A stretch of 64,000 nt of DNA from Stutzerimonas kunmingensis. Lineage in GTDB: Bacteria; Pseudomonadota; Gammaproteobacteria; Pseudomonadales; Pseudomonadaceae. Under the pieces are notes generated by a model. It made no database searches. It saw only the letters and a list, made by a program, of their open reading frames with translations, and was not told the origin of the DNA. Location of the stretch: NCBI RefSeq assembly GCF_900114065.1, contig NZ_FORS01000001.1, positions 248,001-312,000 of the forward strand. Direction: 5' to 3'. Made by a program: the position numbers and the translations under genes. Shown in pieces: positions 19,118-28,936 of the stretch (within the stretch, counting starts at the first letter, position 1; every line of letters begins with the position of its first letter).

Positions 19118-21865
19118 ATGACGCCGCGTTCATGCCTGGCTTTGCTGCTGTTTTGCCTGTCGCTCCAAGCCTGGGCAATCTCGCCCGTCGTGTTCGATTC
19201 ACCCGACCTGCGCAAGTCACTCGGAAGCGGCACCCTCTACCTCGAGGACCCGGATGGCACGCTGGATGTCGATGAAGTCATGGCATTCGCGGACGAGCGC
19301 ATGCGCACCGTCGAGAGCGGCCATGTGAACGAGGGCAAGAACAGCTCGACATGGTGGTTACGCGCCAGACTGGTCAACGAGCTGGACGCACCGCTCGGCG
19401 GCTTCGTCGAAATCAACTACCCGCTGCTCGACCACATCGAGCTGTTCCTGCAGTACCCCGACGGCAGCATCAGCAGGCAGCTGACCGGAGATCGCTACCC
19501 CTTCGCGGATCGTCCGGTAAAGGTCAGCGACTTCTGGTTTCCCGTCGATCTGCCTCCGGGCGAAACCACCCTTCTGCTGCGCATCAAGACCACCAGCACG
19601 CTCTACGTGCCGCTGTACTTCAGCAGCTACAACGCCAGCGCGGCCCAGCAACAGGAGTTGAGCGGCATCAGCGGCGCCTTCTACGGCGTGCTGTTCGCGA
19701 TGTTCTGCTACAACCTGTTCCTCTTCGCCTCGCTGCGCGAGCCGGCGTACTTCTGGTATCTGGTCTACACCCTCAACGTCGGACTGTTCGCGCTCTCCTT
19801 CGACGGCCTGCTGGTCAAATGGCTGGCCGACGACGGCGGGCTGGTGGCCATGGGCATCTACGTTCTGATGTTCAGCCATTGCCTGATCGCCATCCAGTTC
19901 AGCCGCCACTTCCTGCACACCCGCGAGCTCTTTCCACGGCTCGACCTGGTGCTGCGCTGCACGCTGCTGATCGCCCTCGGCAGCATGGTTTCCGGGCTGC
20001 TGCTGGACGTGCAGACCTGGAGCATCCTGGCCAGCATCACGGTGATCGCCGCCTCGGTCGGCCTGCTTGCCACCGGCGCCTTCGTCTGGCGTCGCGGCGT
20101 GCGCTATGGCGTCTACTACACGCTGGCCTGGGGCGTGCTGCTGGCCTCGTTCATCCTGGTCACGGCCGGCTCGCTGGGCTTCGAGCTGTTCGGCCTGTAC
20201 GGCGCCGCGGTGGTCAAGGCCAGCGTCGCTTTCGAACTGATCACCCTGTCCATCGGCCTGGCCGATCGCATCAACCTGCTCAAGGAAGAGGGCTACCGCT
20301 CGCGTGAGGCCGCCGAGCGGGCCGCCAGCGAGAATGAAGCCAAGAGCCGCTTCCTGGCCAAGATGAGTCACGAGATCCGCACTCCGCTCAATGGCGTGCT
20401 CGGCATGCTGCAACTGCTGCGTGAAACGCCGCTGGACCGCAGCCAGCAGTTCTATCTGGATACCATCTCCAGCTCCGGCAACTCGCTGATGGCGGTGATC
20501 AACGACATCCTCGACTACGCCCGGATCGGCTCCGGCAAGCTCAGCCTGGAAGACATCGACTTCGATCTGGAAATCCTGATTTCCGAAACCATCCGGCTGT
20601 TCACCGCGCAGGCGCTGGAGAAACAGCTGAGCCTGCACGTAGGCCTGGAGCCCGGCGTGCCGCGACGGATTCGTGGCGACCCCACGCGACTCAAACAGAT
20701 TCTGATGAACCTGCTGAGCAATGCGCTGAAATTCACCGAGCACGGCCACGTACTGCTCGAAGTCTCCTGCCGTCAGACTCAGGAAGGCACCCGGCGCCTG
20801 GTGTTCTGCGTCAGCGACAGCGGTATCGGCATGCGTCAGGAAGTGCTGGCGCAGTTGTTCGAATCCTTCTCCCAGGGCGATTCGAGCACCACTCGACGTT
20901 ACGGCGGCAGCGGATTGGGCCTGGCGATCAGCAAGGAGCTGGTGGAAATGATGAACGGCCATATCGAGGTGCAGAGCGCACCGGGCCGCGGCAGCCGCTT
21001 CTGCTTCGAAATCCCGCTGCAAAGCGCCAGCGATGTGGAAGACCCGCTGAACCACCTGCTCGGCGGCCGCCCGGCGCTGCTCGCTTCGCAGGATACCGAG
21101 GGCCTCGAGGCGTTGAGCCATCTGTTGCGGCGCTGGGGCATGCGCACCGAGCGCTGCCAGACCCCGGAATGCCTGCCGGACTACCTGTCGGACTTCACCG
21201 CCCCGCCACTGATGGTTCTGCTGGCGCCCTGGCCGGGCAGTCCGGCGCAGTGGCTGGAGCGTCTTCGCCCGCATCTGGCGGCGAATCAGCGGGTGCTGAT
21301 GCTCTATTCGCCGGTCCACGAGCCGCCACCGCCATCGCCCGGGTTACGTCTGATCAGCCTGGCGCTACCGCTGCAGAGCACGCCGCTGCGTGAGGCGTTG
21401 CAGGCGTTATACACTCCAGCGCCTCAGCAGGCTAGCGAAGCGACCGACGTTGCACCAGCAGAGCAGCCACCCCGCGAACCCTGCATTCTGGTCGCCGAGG
21501 ACAATCCGGTGAATCAGATGGTGGTGCGCGGCCTGCTGAAAAAGCGCGGTTACGCGGTTCAGCTCGCCGACAACGGACGCCAGGCCGTGGACCTCTATCG
21601 TCGCGATCCGGAAGCCGTGCAACTGATCCTGATGGACTGCGAAATGCCGGAGCTTGATGGCTTCGAAGCCAGCCGGCGGATACGCAAGCTGGAAGCGGAG
21701 CTTGAATTACAGGCCGTGCCGATCATCGCCGTGACCGCCCACGTACTGGCAGAGCACCGTCAGCGCGGCCTGGAATCGGGTATGGATGAATTCATCGGTA
21801 AACCTCTGGAGAGCCGGCAGCTGTATGCTTGCCTGGACAGCTACCTGCAGGGCGGCGCGAGCTAA
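19118..21865 (+). CDS. Hybrid sensor kinase with DISM-7TM input and receiver
   Basis: Encodes 915 residues. A signal peptide and periplasmic 7TMR-DISM type-2 domain (about 25-165) are followed by seven membrane helices (about 180-390). The HisKA phospho-acceptor is His418 (KMSHEIRTPLNG) and the HATPase domain covers about 525-640 (GSGLGLAISKEL). A degenerate receiver-like stretch (about 645-760) is followed by a genuine receiver (about 785-910) with Asp840 (LMDCEMPELDG). It closes the NAGGN cluster, as in other Pseudomonas, so it may sense osmotic or envelope state. No partner regulator is next to it, and its target is unknown. Confidence 0.85.
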   Translation: MTPRSCLALLLFCLSLQAWAISPVVFDSPDLRKSLGSGTLYLEDPDGTLDVDEVMAFADERMRTVESGHVNEGKNSSTWWLRARLVNELDAPLGGFVEINYPLLDHIELFLQYPDGSISRQLTGDRYPFADRPVKVSDFWFPVDLPPGETTLLLRIKTTSTLYVPLYFSSYNASAAQQQELSGISGAFYGVLFAMFCYNLFLFASLREPAYFWYLVYTLNVGLFALSFDGLLVKWLADDGGLVAMGIYVLMFSHCLIAIQFSRHFLHTRELFPRLDLVLRCTLLIALGSMVSGLLLDVQTWSILASITVIAASVGLLATGAFVWRRGVRYGVYYTLAWGVLLASFILVTAGSLGFELFGLYGAAVVKASVAFELITLSIGLADRINLLKEEGYRSREAAERAASENEAKSRFLAKMSHEIRTPLNGVLGMLQLLRETPLDRSQQFYLDTISSSGNSLMAVINDILDYARIGSGKLSLEDIDFDLEILISETIRLFTAQALEKQLSLHVGLEPGVPRRIRGDPTRLKQILMNLLSNALKFTEHGHVLLEVSCRQTQEGTRRLVFCVSDSGIGMRQEVLAQLFESFSQGDSSTTRRYGGSGLGLAISKELVEMMNGHIEVQSAPGRGSRFCFEIPLQSASDVEDPLNHLLGGRPALLASQDTEGLEALSHLLRRWGMRTERCQTPECLPDYLSDFTAPPLMVLLAPWPGSPAQWLERLRPHLAANQRVLMLYSPVHEPPPPSPGLRLISLALPLQSTPLREALQALYTPAPQQASEATDVAPAEQPPREPCILVAEDNPVNQMVVRGLLKKRGYAVQLADNGRQAVDLYRRDPEAVQLILMDCEMPELDGFEASRRIRKLEAELELQAVPIIAVTAHVLAEHRQRGLESGMDEFIGKPLESRQLYACLDSYLQGGAS

Positions 21866-21909
21866 CGTCCGCCGGCCTTGTGGCAAACCGGCTCACCCGA
21901 AGAAATCCC

Positions 21910-22137
21910 ATGCTCATACCGCACGACCAGCTCGAACCGGACACCCTGACCCGCCTAATAGAAGATTTCGTCACCCGCGATGGCACCGATAATGGTGACG
22001 AAACCCCGCTTGAAACCCGGGTGACACGGGTGCGCCGCGCGCTGGACAAGGGGGAGGCGGTGATCGTCTTCGACCCCGACAGTCAGCAATGCCAGCTGGC
22101 CCTCAGGCGCGATGTGCCGCGCGAGTGGCTGGACTGA
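21910..22137 (+). CDS. YheU family (UPF0270) protein
   Basis: Encodes 75 residues beginning MLIPHDQLEPDTLTRLIEDF, the hallmark of the small YheU/UPF0270 family; its C-terminal part (KGEAVIVFD) also fits. The function is unknown. It starts 44 bp after the sensor kinase gene on the same strand and could be co-transcribed by read-through. Confidence 0.8.
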   Translation: MLIPHDQLEPDTLTRLIEDFVTRDGTDNGDETPLETRVTRVRRALDKGEAVIVFDPDSQQCQLALRRDVPREWLD

Positions 22138-22152
22138 ACGCCGCCGCGCGCT

Positions 22153-22581
22153 TCAGCCGAACAGACCGCTCTCGCGCTCCCAGGCACAGCGCATGCGCAG
22201 GTCGCTCTGCTGCGGACTGTGGCTGCCGGTATCGGTTTCCCAGCGAAAGGTGTGGGTGCCGTTGAGCTCGGTTTCCAGGTGCACCACCGCGCTGGTCCAG
22301 TACAACTGCTTGAGCAGCTCCTCGAAACGCTGGACCCAGAGCGCCCACTCGTACTCCACTGCGCGGTAGCTGGCACCGAAGTGGATCACCTGGGTCTGGT
22401 ACAGGCCCAGTTCCTCGTTACGGCAGAAGGAAAACATCTCGCGACCGATGAAGGGCCAGGCCTCGCCCTGCGGCAACGCCTGCACGGCAGCCAGATTGTT
22501 CGCCCGGCGCTGGCGGCACTGCTCGGGGTCGGCGGAAGGCCAATCACGGATGCAGCCATAAACGATGGATTCAGACTCCAC
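22153..22581 (-). CDS. Conserved hypothetical protein
   Basis: Encodes 142 residues if started at a GTG (22581) that has GGAG 7 nt upstream; a longer ATG frame to 22650 is possible but lacks a ribosome site. The protein is soluble and aromatic-rich (many Trp, Tyr, Phe) with Cys in GCIRDW and REMFSFCRN segments. It has no signal peptide. It is convergent with yheU, 15 bp apart. I do not recognise a family with a known activity. Confidence 0.6.
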   Translation of the reverse strand: MESESIVYGCIRDWPSADPEQCRQRRANNLAAVQALPQGEAWPFIGREMFSFCRNEELGLYQTQVIHFGASYRAVEYEWALWVQRFEELLKQLYWTSAVVHLETELNGTHTFRWETDTGSHSPQQSDLRMRCAWERESGLFG

Positions 22582-22695
22582 TCGAAACTCCGAAACGCAG
22601 GGATGAACTGGGACGGCGAGCTTTCTAGCACAGCGCGGCGGGCGGGTCACCCGCGGCTTGGGAAGTGGTGAAACAGGCCACAGCCTCGGGACGGT

Positions 22696-23853
22696 TCAGC
22701 GATCCTGATGCCGTGGCCGCAGGCGCATCGCCAACAACGACATGCATGCCGCCATGCCGGTGAGGACCAGGAACGGCATGCGATAGTCACCCGCCAGATC
22801 ACGCCCGAGCCCGGCCAGTACCGGCGTCAGGCACGCCAGGCAGTAGCCGGTGCAGAGCATCATCGCGGTCAGCCGGCTGACCGCCAACGGAGTATTGGCT
22901 TCGTACATCGGCGCGATCAGCGCCAGGGAGAAGGTGCCGTTGAGCGCGACGCCGAGCAGCATGCAGACCACCAGGGGTTGCCAGCTCGGTGCCAGAGCGA
23001 TTGCTGCCAGGCAAAGGGTCGCCAACCCGCCGCACGCCGCCATGATTCGATGCCGATTGCCCAGCCGCTGCGCCAGCCAGGGCATGGCAAAGGCGCTCGG
23101 CAGGCCGATGAGCATGAAACCACTGAAGAACGCATTGCTTTGCAGCAGGCTGTAGCCAACCTCGTGATAACGAGCCACCAGCCAAGTGGCCAGCGCGTAG
23201 AACAGCCCCGCCTGAAGGGCAAAGTAGACACTGAGCAACCAGGCCCGAGGCTCCTTCCAGGGCAAACCGGCACGACTCTCGCTGGCGGCTTCCGGCTGAT
23301 TGGGCAAGCGCGACCAGATCAGCAGCGCAGCCAGGGCCGGCAGCGCCCAGAGCGCCAGGCCACGCGTCCAGTCCTGCCCCATCACCTCGGTGGCCGGCGC
23401 CGTCACCACTACGCCGAGGGTGCCGCCGACCGCCATGCTCAGCGAGTACCAGGCGGCGGTCTGGCCCATGCGTTCGAGGAAGTAGCGCTTGATGAAACCG
23501 GACAGCAGCGGCCCGGCGACGGCGATCCCGGCGCCAACCAGCCCGGCGGTGCCGATCAGCAGAACGGCGTTGTGGCCGAACAGCCGCAACAGCAATGCCA
23601 CGCCGATCAGCCCGAGGCACAGCGCGATGCTGCGCTCCAGCCCGAAACGCACGGCCAGCCGCGGCGCCAGGGGGGCGAGCAAGCCCATCAGCAGAACCGG
23701 CAAGGCCGTGGTGAGACTGATCAGACCGCGAGAAAGCGAAAGCTCTTCGGCGATGCGCTCGATCAGCGGAGCGAAGGAGGTAATACCTGGGCGCAGGTTG
23801 ATGGCGGCCAGCACCAGCGCCAGCATCAGCAGCCCGCGGGATGGAAAATTCAC
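22696..23853 (-). CDS. MFS transporter, CynX/NimT-like
   Basis: Encodes 385 residues with about 12 hydrophobic segments and a two-half major facilitator layout. The N-terminal LVLAAINLRPGITSFAPL segment and the compact size match the CynX/NimT (cyanate or nitroimidazole) branch of MFS exporters. Basic Arg-rich loops lie between helices 2-3 and 8-9. No cyanase or regulator gene is adjacent, so the substrate is unknown. Confidence 0.8.
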   Translation of the reverse strand: MNFPSRGLLMLALVLAAINLRPGITSFAPLIERIAEELSLSRGLISLTTALPVLLMGLLAPLAPRLAVRFGLERSIALCLGLIGVALLLRLFGHNAVLLIGTAGLVGAGIAVAGPLLSGFIKRYFLERMGQTAAWYSLSMAVGGTLGVVVTAPATEVMGQDWTRGLALWALPALAALLIWSRLPNQPEAASESRAGLPWKEPRAWLLSVYFALQAGLFYALATWLVARYHEVGYSLLQSNAFFSGFMLIGLPSAFAMPWLAQRLGNRHRIMAACGGLATLCLAAIALAPSWQPLVVCMLLGVALNGTFSLALIAPMYEANTPLAVSRLTAMMLCTGYCLACLTPVLAGLGRDLAGDYRMPFLVLTGMAACMSLLAMRLRPRHQDR

Positions 23854-23954
23854 AAGCGATCCATAGGGTTACGGCGAAAAAAGCCGGACAGGCAACCCTA
23901 CTCCCCGCCCCTCCCCGAGGCAACCGCAGCGGCCGCCGAAGCGGCCGGGCAGTC

Positions 23955-24764
23955 TCAGAGCGCCTTGCTCTTGGCGCGTTTCTTTTCGGCCAGCAGCGCC
24001 ATCTCGTCGTAGATCGCCTGAGGGTTCTGCTGCTTGACCTTCCAGGCCATACGGCCCTCGTCGTGCGGCAGGATCATGAACTCGCCCTTGGCGACCTGCT
24101 GGTGGATGTAGTCAGCGATGTCCGCCGCAGTAATCGGCGAGGACTCCAGCAGCTTGCCGATCTGCGCCTTCACGTTCGGCGTCGGGCCGCGGAAGGAATC
24201 CAGCAGGTTGGTCTGGAAGAACGACGGGCAGACCACATGCACGCCGACCTCGGCCTGGCGCAGCTCGGCCAGCAGGCTTTCCGACAGAGCCACCACGCCG
24301 GCCTTCGCCACGTTGTAGTTGCTCATGCCCGGTGCCTGCATCAGCGCCGCCATCGATGCGATGTTGATGATCTTGCCCTTGCTCTTCTGTACTAACGGCA
24401 GGAACGCCTTGCAGCCCTTGACCACGCCCATCAGGTTGATCGCGATCTGCCAGTCCCAGTCCTCCAGCGACAGCTCGTCGAAGAAGCCGCCGGAAGCCAC
24501 ACCGGCGTTGTTGACCACGATATCGATGCCGCCAAGCTTCTCCTCGCAGGCCTGGGCGAAGGCGATCAGCTGGCTGTAGTCACGCACGTCGCAGCGCATG
24601 GTGAAGCCGTCACCGCCCGCTTCGCGGACCATTTTCAGGGTTTCCGCCAGGCCGCCTTCGTTGACATCGGAAAGCGCCAGCTGCCAGCCCTCACGCGCCC
24701 AGCGCAGGGCAATCTCGCGACCGAGCCCGGAGCCGGCACCGGTAATCATCATGCGGTTGTGCAT
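23955..24764 (-). CDS. Short-chain dehydrogenase/reductase
   Basis: Encodes 269 residues from MHNRMMITG, with the Gly loop TGAGSGLG at about 8-15, NNAG at about 86-89 and YNVAK at about 154-158 as the active-site Tyr-Lys. A longer frame adds 23 residues without the expected SDR start. The C-terminal Lys-rich tail (AEKKRAKSKAL) is unusual for the family. It stands alone on the minus strand, 101 bp from the MFS gene. Substrate unknown. Confidence 0.82.
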   Translation of the reverse strand: MHNRMMITGAGSGLGREIALRWAREGWQLALSDVNEGGLAETLKMVREAGGDGFTMRCDVRDYSQLIAFAQACEEKLGGIDIVVNNAGVASGGFFDELSLEDWDWQIAINLMGVVKGCKAFLPLVQKSKGKIINIASMAALMQAPGMSNYNVAKAGVVALSESLLAELRQAEVGVHVVCPSFFQTNLLDSFRGPTPNVKAQIGKLLESSPITAADIADYIHQQVAKGEFMILPHDEGRMAWKVKQQNPQAIYDEMALLAEKKRAKSKAL

Positions 24765-24961
24765 CGTTGTGCTGCCTTTAGTTGTTCGGGTAGTGGCAGC
24801 GAGTCTAGCGAATGCCGGGGCACGGACCGGCATCCATCAGACTGCTGAATGCCCTTGGCAAACCCGCGGCTCATGGGGCTGACCGCGCGGTTCCGGGCAG
24901 GCAATATGGCGGCAGCATGGGCTCGCTATAGCTGCACGAGCGACCTGCGCCACGAATAAAA

Positions 24962-24985
24962 AAGGGCAGCCCGAGGGCTGCCCTT
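24962..24985 (-). terminator. Rho-independent terminator after actP
   Basis: An 11-bp perfect stem (AAGGGCAGCCC paired with GGGCTGCCCTT) is followed on the minus strand by a T-run (TTTTTTATT). It lies 19 bp beyond the actP stop. Confidence 0.85.
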
Positions 24986-25003
24986 GTTTCTGCCAGCATT
25001 GCG

Positions 25004-26659
25004 TCAGTGCGCGACGGCACCGGTGGCACCCAGGCCGGTCTGCGAACGAACGAACTGGGCGAAGAAGCGCTCGCGCTCCTCACCGGCACGCTTGGACTTG
25101 TCGGTGACCGAGAAGAACCAGATGCCGATGAACGCGGCGGCCATCGAGAACAGCGCCGGGTATTTGTAGGGGAAGATCGCCTCGGCATAACCGAATACGT
25201 CGACCCATACAGTCGGGCTGATGATGGTCAGCAGCAACGCAGTGAACAGCCCCAGCGAGCCACCGAACAGCGCACCGCGGGTGCTCAGGCCCTTCCAGTA
25301 CATGGAAAGGAACAGCACCGGGAAGTTGCAGCTGGCGGCGATGGAGAATGCCAGGCCGACCATGAAGGCGATGTTCTGCTTTTCGAAGATGATGCCGAGC
25401 AGTATCGCCACCACGCCCAGGGTCAGGGTGGTCAGCTTGGTCACGCGCATCTCGTCCTCTTCCCGCGCCTTGCCCTGCTTGATCACGCAGGCATAAAGGT
25501 CATGGGAAACCGCCGAGGCACCGGCCAGGGTCAGACCCGCCACGACGGCGAGAATGGTGGCGAAGGCGACCGCGGAGATGAAGCCGAGGAACAGGTTGCC
25601 GCCCACCGCGCTGGCCAGGTGGATGGCGACCATGTTGGTGCCGCCGACGATGGCGCCGGTCACGTCCTTGAAGTCCGGGTTGGTGCTGACCAGCAGGATC
25701 GCGCCGAAGCCGATGATGAAGGTCAGGATGTAGAAGTAGCCGATGAAGCCGGTGGCGTAGAACACGCTCTTGCGCGCTTCCTTGGCGTCGGACACGGTGA
25801 AGAAGCGCATCAGGATGTGCGGCAGGCCGGCGGTACCGAACATCAGCGCCAGGCCGAGGGAGATCGCCGACACCGGATCGGAAACCAGGCCGCCGGGGCT
25901 CATGATCTGCGCGCCCTTTTCATGGATCTTCACCGCTTCGGCGAACAGGCTGCCGAAGTCGAAGCCAACGCTCTTCATCACCATGATGGCCATGAAAGAG
26001 GCGCCGGACAGCAGCAGGACCGCCTTGATGATCTGCACCCAGGTGGTGGCGAGCATGCCGCCGAAGAGCACGTACATGACCATCAGCACACCGACCAGCA
26101 CCACGGCTACGTAGTAGTCCAGGCCGAACAGCAGCTGGATCAGCTTGCCGGCGCCGACCATCTGCGCGATCAGGTAGAAGGCCACCACGATCAGCGAGCC
26201 GAATGCCGAGAGCAGACGGATCTGAGTCTGGCCCAGGCGATAGGACGCCACGTCGGAGAAGGTGAACTTGCCCAGGTTGCGCAGGCGCTCGGCCATCAGG
26301 AAGAGGATGATCGGCCAGCCGACGAGGAAGCCGATGGAGTAGATCAGGCCGTCGTAGCCACTGGTGTAGACCAGCGCGGAAATGCCCAGGAAGGATGCCG
26401 CCGACATGAAGTCGCCGGCGATCGCCAGGCCGTTCTGGAAGCCGGTGATGCTACCACCCGCGGTGTAGTAGTCAGCCGTGGAGGTGTTGCGCTTGGCAGC
26501 CCACTTGGTGATGCCCATGGTGAACACGATGAACACCACGAACATGATGATGGCGGTGTAGTTGGTGGCCTGTTTCTGGACTTCGCCGGTGATGGCATCA
26601 GCGAGAAGCACAGGCGAGACTGCCAACAGCAGGGCAGTCATCAGAAAACGCAGGATCAT
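25004..26659 (-). CDS. actP: Acetate permease ActP (sodium:solute symporter)
   Basis: Encodes 551 residues with an N-terminal leader and about 13 membrane helices. Signature segments of the sodium:solute symporter family are present: [12 protein letters not shown] (about 78-89), [20 protein letters not shown], and the [12 protein letters not shown] loop. The upstream DUF485 gene overlaps its start by an ATGA-like junction, the usual yjcH-actP pairing for acetate uptake. A strong terminator follows. The substrate call rests on this pairing. Confidence 0.92.
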   Translation of the reverse strand: MILRFLMTALLLAVSPVLLADAITGEVQKQATNYTAIIMFVVFIVFTMGITKWAAKRNTSTADYYTAGGSITGFQNGLAIAGDFMSAASFLGISALVYTSGYDGLIYSIGFLVGWPIILFLMAERLRNLGKFTFSDVASYRLGQTQIRLLSAFGSLIVVAFYLIAQMVGAGKLIQLLFGLDYYVAVVLVGVLMVMYVLFGGMLATTWVQIIKAVLLLSGASFMAIMVMKSVGFDFGSLFAEAVKIHEKGAQIMSPGGLVSDPVSAISLGLALMFGTAGLPHILMRFFTVSDAKEARKSVFYATGFIGYFYILTFIIGFGAILLVSTNPDFKDVTGAIVGGTNMVAIHLASAVGGNLFLGFISAVAFATILAVVAGLTLAGASAVSHDLYACVIKQGKAREEDEMRVTKLTTLTLGVVAILLGIIFEKQNIAFMVGLAFSIAASCNFPVLFLSMYWKGLSTRGALFGGSLGLFTALLLTIISPTVWVDVFGYAEAIFPYKYPALFSMAAAFIGIWFFSVTDKSKRAGEERERFFAQFVRSQTGLGATGAVAH

Positions 26660-26973
26660 TATTGCTGTGCCTCGTTGAGGATTTCCTGGTTGATGCGATC
26701 GAACTCACCATTGGCACGCTGCACATAGACACCGGTCAGGATGAACGCCATGAAGATCACCCCGACGCCAACCGGGATACCCCAGGTGGTCACGGTATTG
26801 GCGGACAGCGGAATGCCGAGGATCTTTGGCTCGAAGGCGATCAGCAGGATGAACGCCAGGTAGGCGCTGAGCATGACCGCCGATAGCAGCCAGGCAAATC
26901 GGCCACGCTTGGCAACCAGCTCCTGGAAACGCGGATTGGCATAGATCTGCCGGTAAACATTTTCATTGTGCAT
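26659..26973 (-). CDS. DUF485 inner-membrane protein (YjcH-like)
   Basis: Encodes 104 residues with two membrane helices (about 27-50 and 63-86) and the conserved N-terminal [20 protein letters not shown]485 proteins accompany ActP-type symporters and are thought to assist them. Its stop overlaps the actP start, so the two are translationally coupled. The 279-bp upstream gap should hold the promoter, but no convincing box was found. Confidence 0.88.
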   Translation of the reverse strand: MHNENVYRQIYANPRFQELVAKRGRFAWLLSAVMLSAYLAFILLIAFEPKILGIPLSANTVTTWGIPVGVGVIFMAFILTGVYVQRANGEFDRINQEILNEAQQ

Positions 26974-27252
26974 TGGAATCTGTCTCCACGGTCGCTACCC
27001 CCCGGTGGGAGCAGGGGCGGCTACTTTAGGCTTGGGTCGGATGAACACCACCCGACTTTGGTCTGAATGCGGTTCACAAAAACACCCGCCGTAGAGCCGT
27101 TCAGCCGCGGAAAATGGGGCGCCGCAACAAATCCACATACAAATAGTGTGGCGCTATGTCGCACATGAGAAACGTTGATTTCAGACATTGCCCGGGCTCG
27201 ACCAGACTCTCCAACGCGAGAACGATTCTCGGCTGCACAAGGAGACGGGGCC

Positions 27253-27477
27253 ATGCTGAAGACCGTGACGTTCACCCTGATGCACTTCTGCATCGCCTTT
27301 TCGGTGACCTATGCACTGACTGGCAGCATCGCCATTGGCGGCCTGGTCGCCACCGTCGAACCGCTGTGCAACTCGGTAGGCTTCTACTTCCACGAGAAGC
27401 TCTGGCAGCGTTTCGAACGCAGTCCGGCAAGCAAGATGCCCATCCCCAAACATGCCTGGCTGCACCATCACGCCTGA
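27253..27477 (+). CDS. DUF2061 small membrane protein
   Basis: Encodes 74 residues preceded by AAGGAG. It matches the DUF2061 pattern: a basic start, a hydrophobic hairpin (FCIAFSVTYALTGSIAIGGL, about 11-30), then VEPLCNSVGFYFHEKLW. The C-terminus is His-rich (HAWLHHHA). An upstream in-frame ATG at 27175 is rejected for lack of a ribosome site. Function unknown; inner membrane expected. Confidence 0.82.
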   Translation: MLKTVTFTLMHFCIAFSVTYALTGSIAIGGLVATVEPLCNSVGFYFHEKLWQRFERSPASKMPIPKHAWLHHHA

Positions 27478-27643
27478 GGCCGTCGTCATTTCTCATCCTG
27501 CGCAGGGATCGAATCCGCAACCGCGCTGCCATAGTGAAGTTGGCTTGCGTTGTGCAGCCGATGCAGTTCTATTGGGACAGGTAGCGCGGGACGCCGTCGC
27601 TGCCTTGCCACAGGCCAACCGGGCCTGTTAACGGAGAAGCACC

Positions 27644-28936
27644 ATGCAGCTGTTGTTGCGCCTGACCGCCCTGCTCGCCCTGGTCGTTGCGCCTGTCCAC
27701 GCCGCCGATCTGACTGTCGAGGAGTACGGCTTCCCGCTGTCCAACCCCTTCGAAGCCACCATCGCCGGTACGCCCATCGAGCTACGCGCCGAAGTGCCGA
27801 CCGATGACGATATCGACCAGGCCGACTACAACCTGCGTCTGCGTCCCGAACGCGAGTTCACCCTGCCGGACAACTTCTGGCCGGTCAAAAAGCTGCGTTA
27901 TCGGCTCGCTCGGCAAAGCGGCCCCGCGCCACTCATGTTCATCATTTCCGGTACCGGCGCGCGCTATTCGGCAGGCAAGACCGAAGCCCTGAAGCGTCTG
28001 TTCTACGGCGCCGGCTACCATGTGGTGCAGCTATCGTCACCGACCAGTTATGACTTCATGTCTGCCGCTTCGCGCTATGCAACGCCGGGTATCAGCAGCG
28101 ACGACGCTAAGGACCTGTACCGGGTCATGCAGGCGGTTCGCGCGCAGCACCACAAGCTGCCCGTGACCGAATACCACCTCACCGGCTACAGCCTCGGCGC
28201 CCTGAATGCCGCGTTCGTCAGCCAGCTGGACGAAACCCGCCGCAGCTTCAACTTCAAGCGCGTGCTGCTGCTGAATCCGCCGGTCAACCTCTACACCTCG
28301 GTCAGCAACCTGGACAAGCTGGTGCAGACCCGCGTCGAAGGCATTAACGACCACACCACCTTCTACGAAGTGATTCTGGAAAAGCTCACGCGCTATTACC
28401 GTCAGAAGGGCTATATCGACCTCGACGAGGCCGTTCTCTACGACTTCCAGCAATCGAACCTGAAGCTCAGCGACGAGCAGATGGCGATGCTCATCGGTTC
28501 GGTGTTCCGCTTCTCCGCCGCGGATATCACCTTCACCTCCGACCTGATCAACCGTCGCGGCCTGATCACGCCGCCCGAGTATCCGATCAACGAAGGCACC
28601 CGTCTGGAGCCGTTCTTCAAGCGCGCACTGCTGTGCAGCTTCGACTGCTACATCACCGAGCAGGTGATTCCGATGTGGCGCGCCCAGTACGACGGCGGCA
28701 GCCTGACCCAGCTGATCCAGCAGGTCAGCCTGTACGCGCTGGAGGATTACCTGCGCCAGAGTCCGAAGATCGCCGTCATGCACAACGCCGACGACCTGAT
28801 CCTCGGCGAGGGTGACCTCGGCTTCCTGCGTCGTACCTTCGGTGATCGCCTGACCCTTTATCCGCGAGGCGGCCACTGCGGCAACCTCAACTACCGCGTA
28901 AACACTCAACACATGCTGGAGTTCTTCCGTGGCTAA
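27644..28936 (+). CDS. Exported alpha/beta-hydrolase-like protein coupled to MlaA
   Basis: Encodes 430 residues with a signal peptide (cleavage near VHAAD). An alpha/beta-hydrolase frame can be read: PLMFIISGTGARYS (oxyanion region, about 98-111), the nucleophile elbow GYSLG (about 185-189), a late HNADDLIL carrying the acid and GGHCGNL carrying the His (about 411-417). This would be a periplasmic serine hydrolase. The downstream mlaA-like gene overlaps its end by 8 bp, so a role in envelope lipid handling is suggested but not shown. No substrate is evident. Confidence 0.65.
   Translation: MQLLLRLTALLALVVAPVHAADLTVEEYGFPLSNPFEATIAGTPIELRAEVPTDDDIDQADYNLRLRPEREFTLPDNFWPVKKLRYRLARQSGPAPLMFIISGTGARYSAGKTEALKRLFYGAGYHVVQLSSPTSYDFMSAASRYATPGISSDDAKDLYRVMQAVRAQHHKLPVTEYHLTGYSLGALNAAFVSQLDETRRSFNFKRVLLLNPPVNLYTSVSNLDKLVQTRVEGINDHTTFYEVILEKLTRYYRQKGYIDLDEAVLYDFQQSNLKLSDEQMAMLIGSVFRFSAADITFTSDLINRRGLITPPEYPINEGTRLEPFFKRALLCSFDCYITEQVIPMWRAQYDGGSLTQLIQQVSLYALEDYLRQSPKIAVMHNADDLILGEGDLGFLRRTFGDRLTLYPRGGHCGNLNYRVNTQHMLEFFRG

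Noticed and set aside
19358-21319. Long minus-strand open frame (653 codons)
   Set aside because: Antisense to the hybrid kinase; Gln/His/Ala-rich with no recognisable domain.
25007-26728. Plus-strand open frame (573 codons) opposite actP
   Set aside because: Antisense to a complete symporter gene; extremely Gln/His/Asp/Gly-rich and without motifs.
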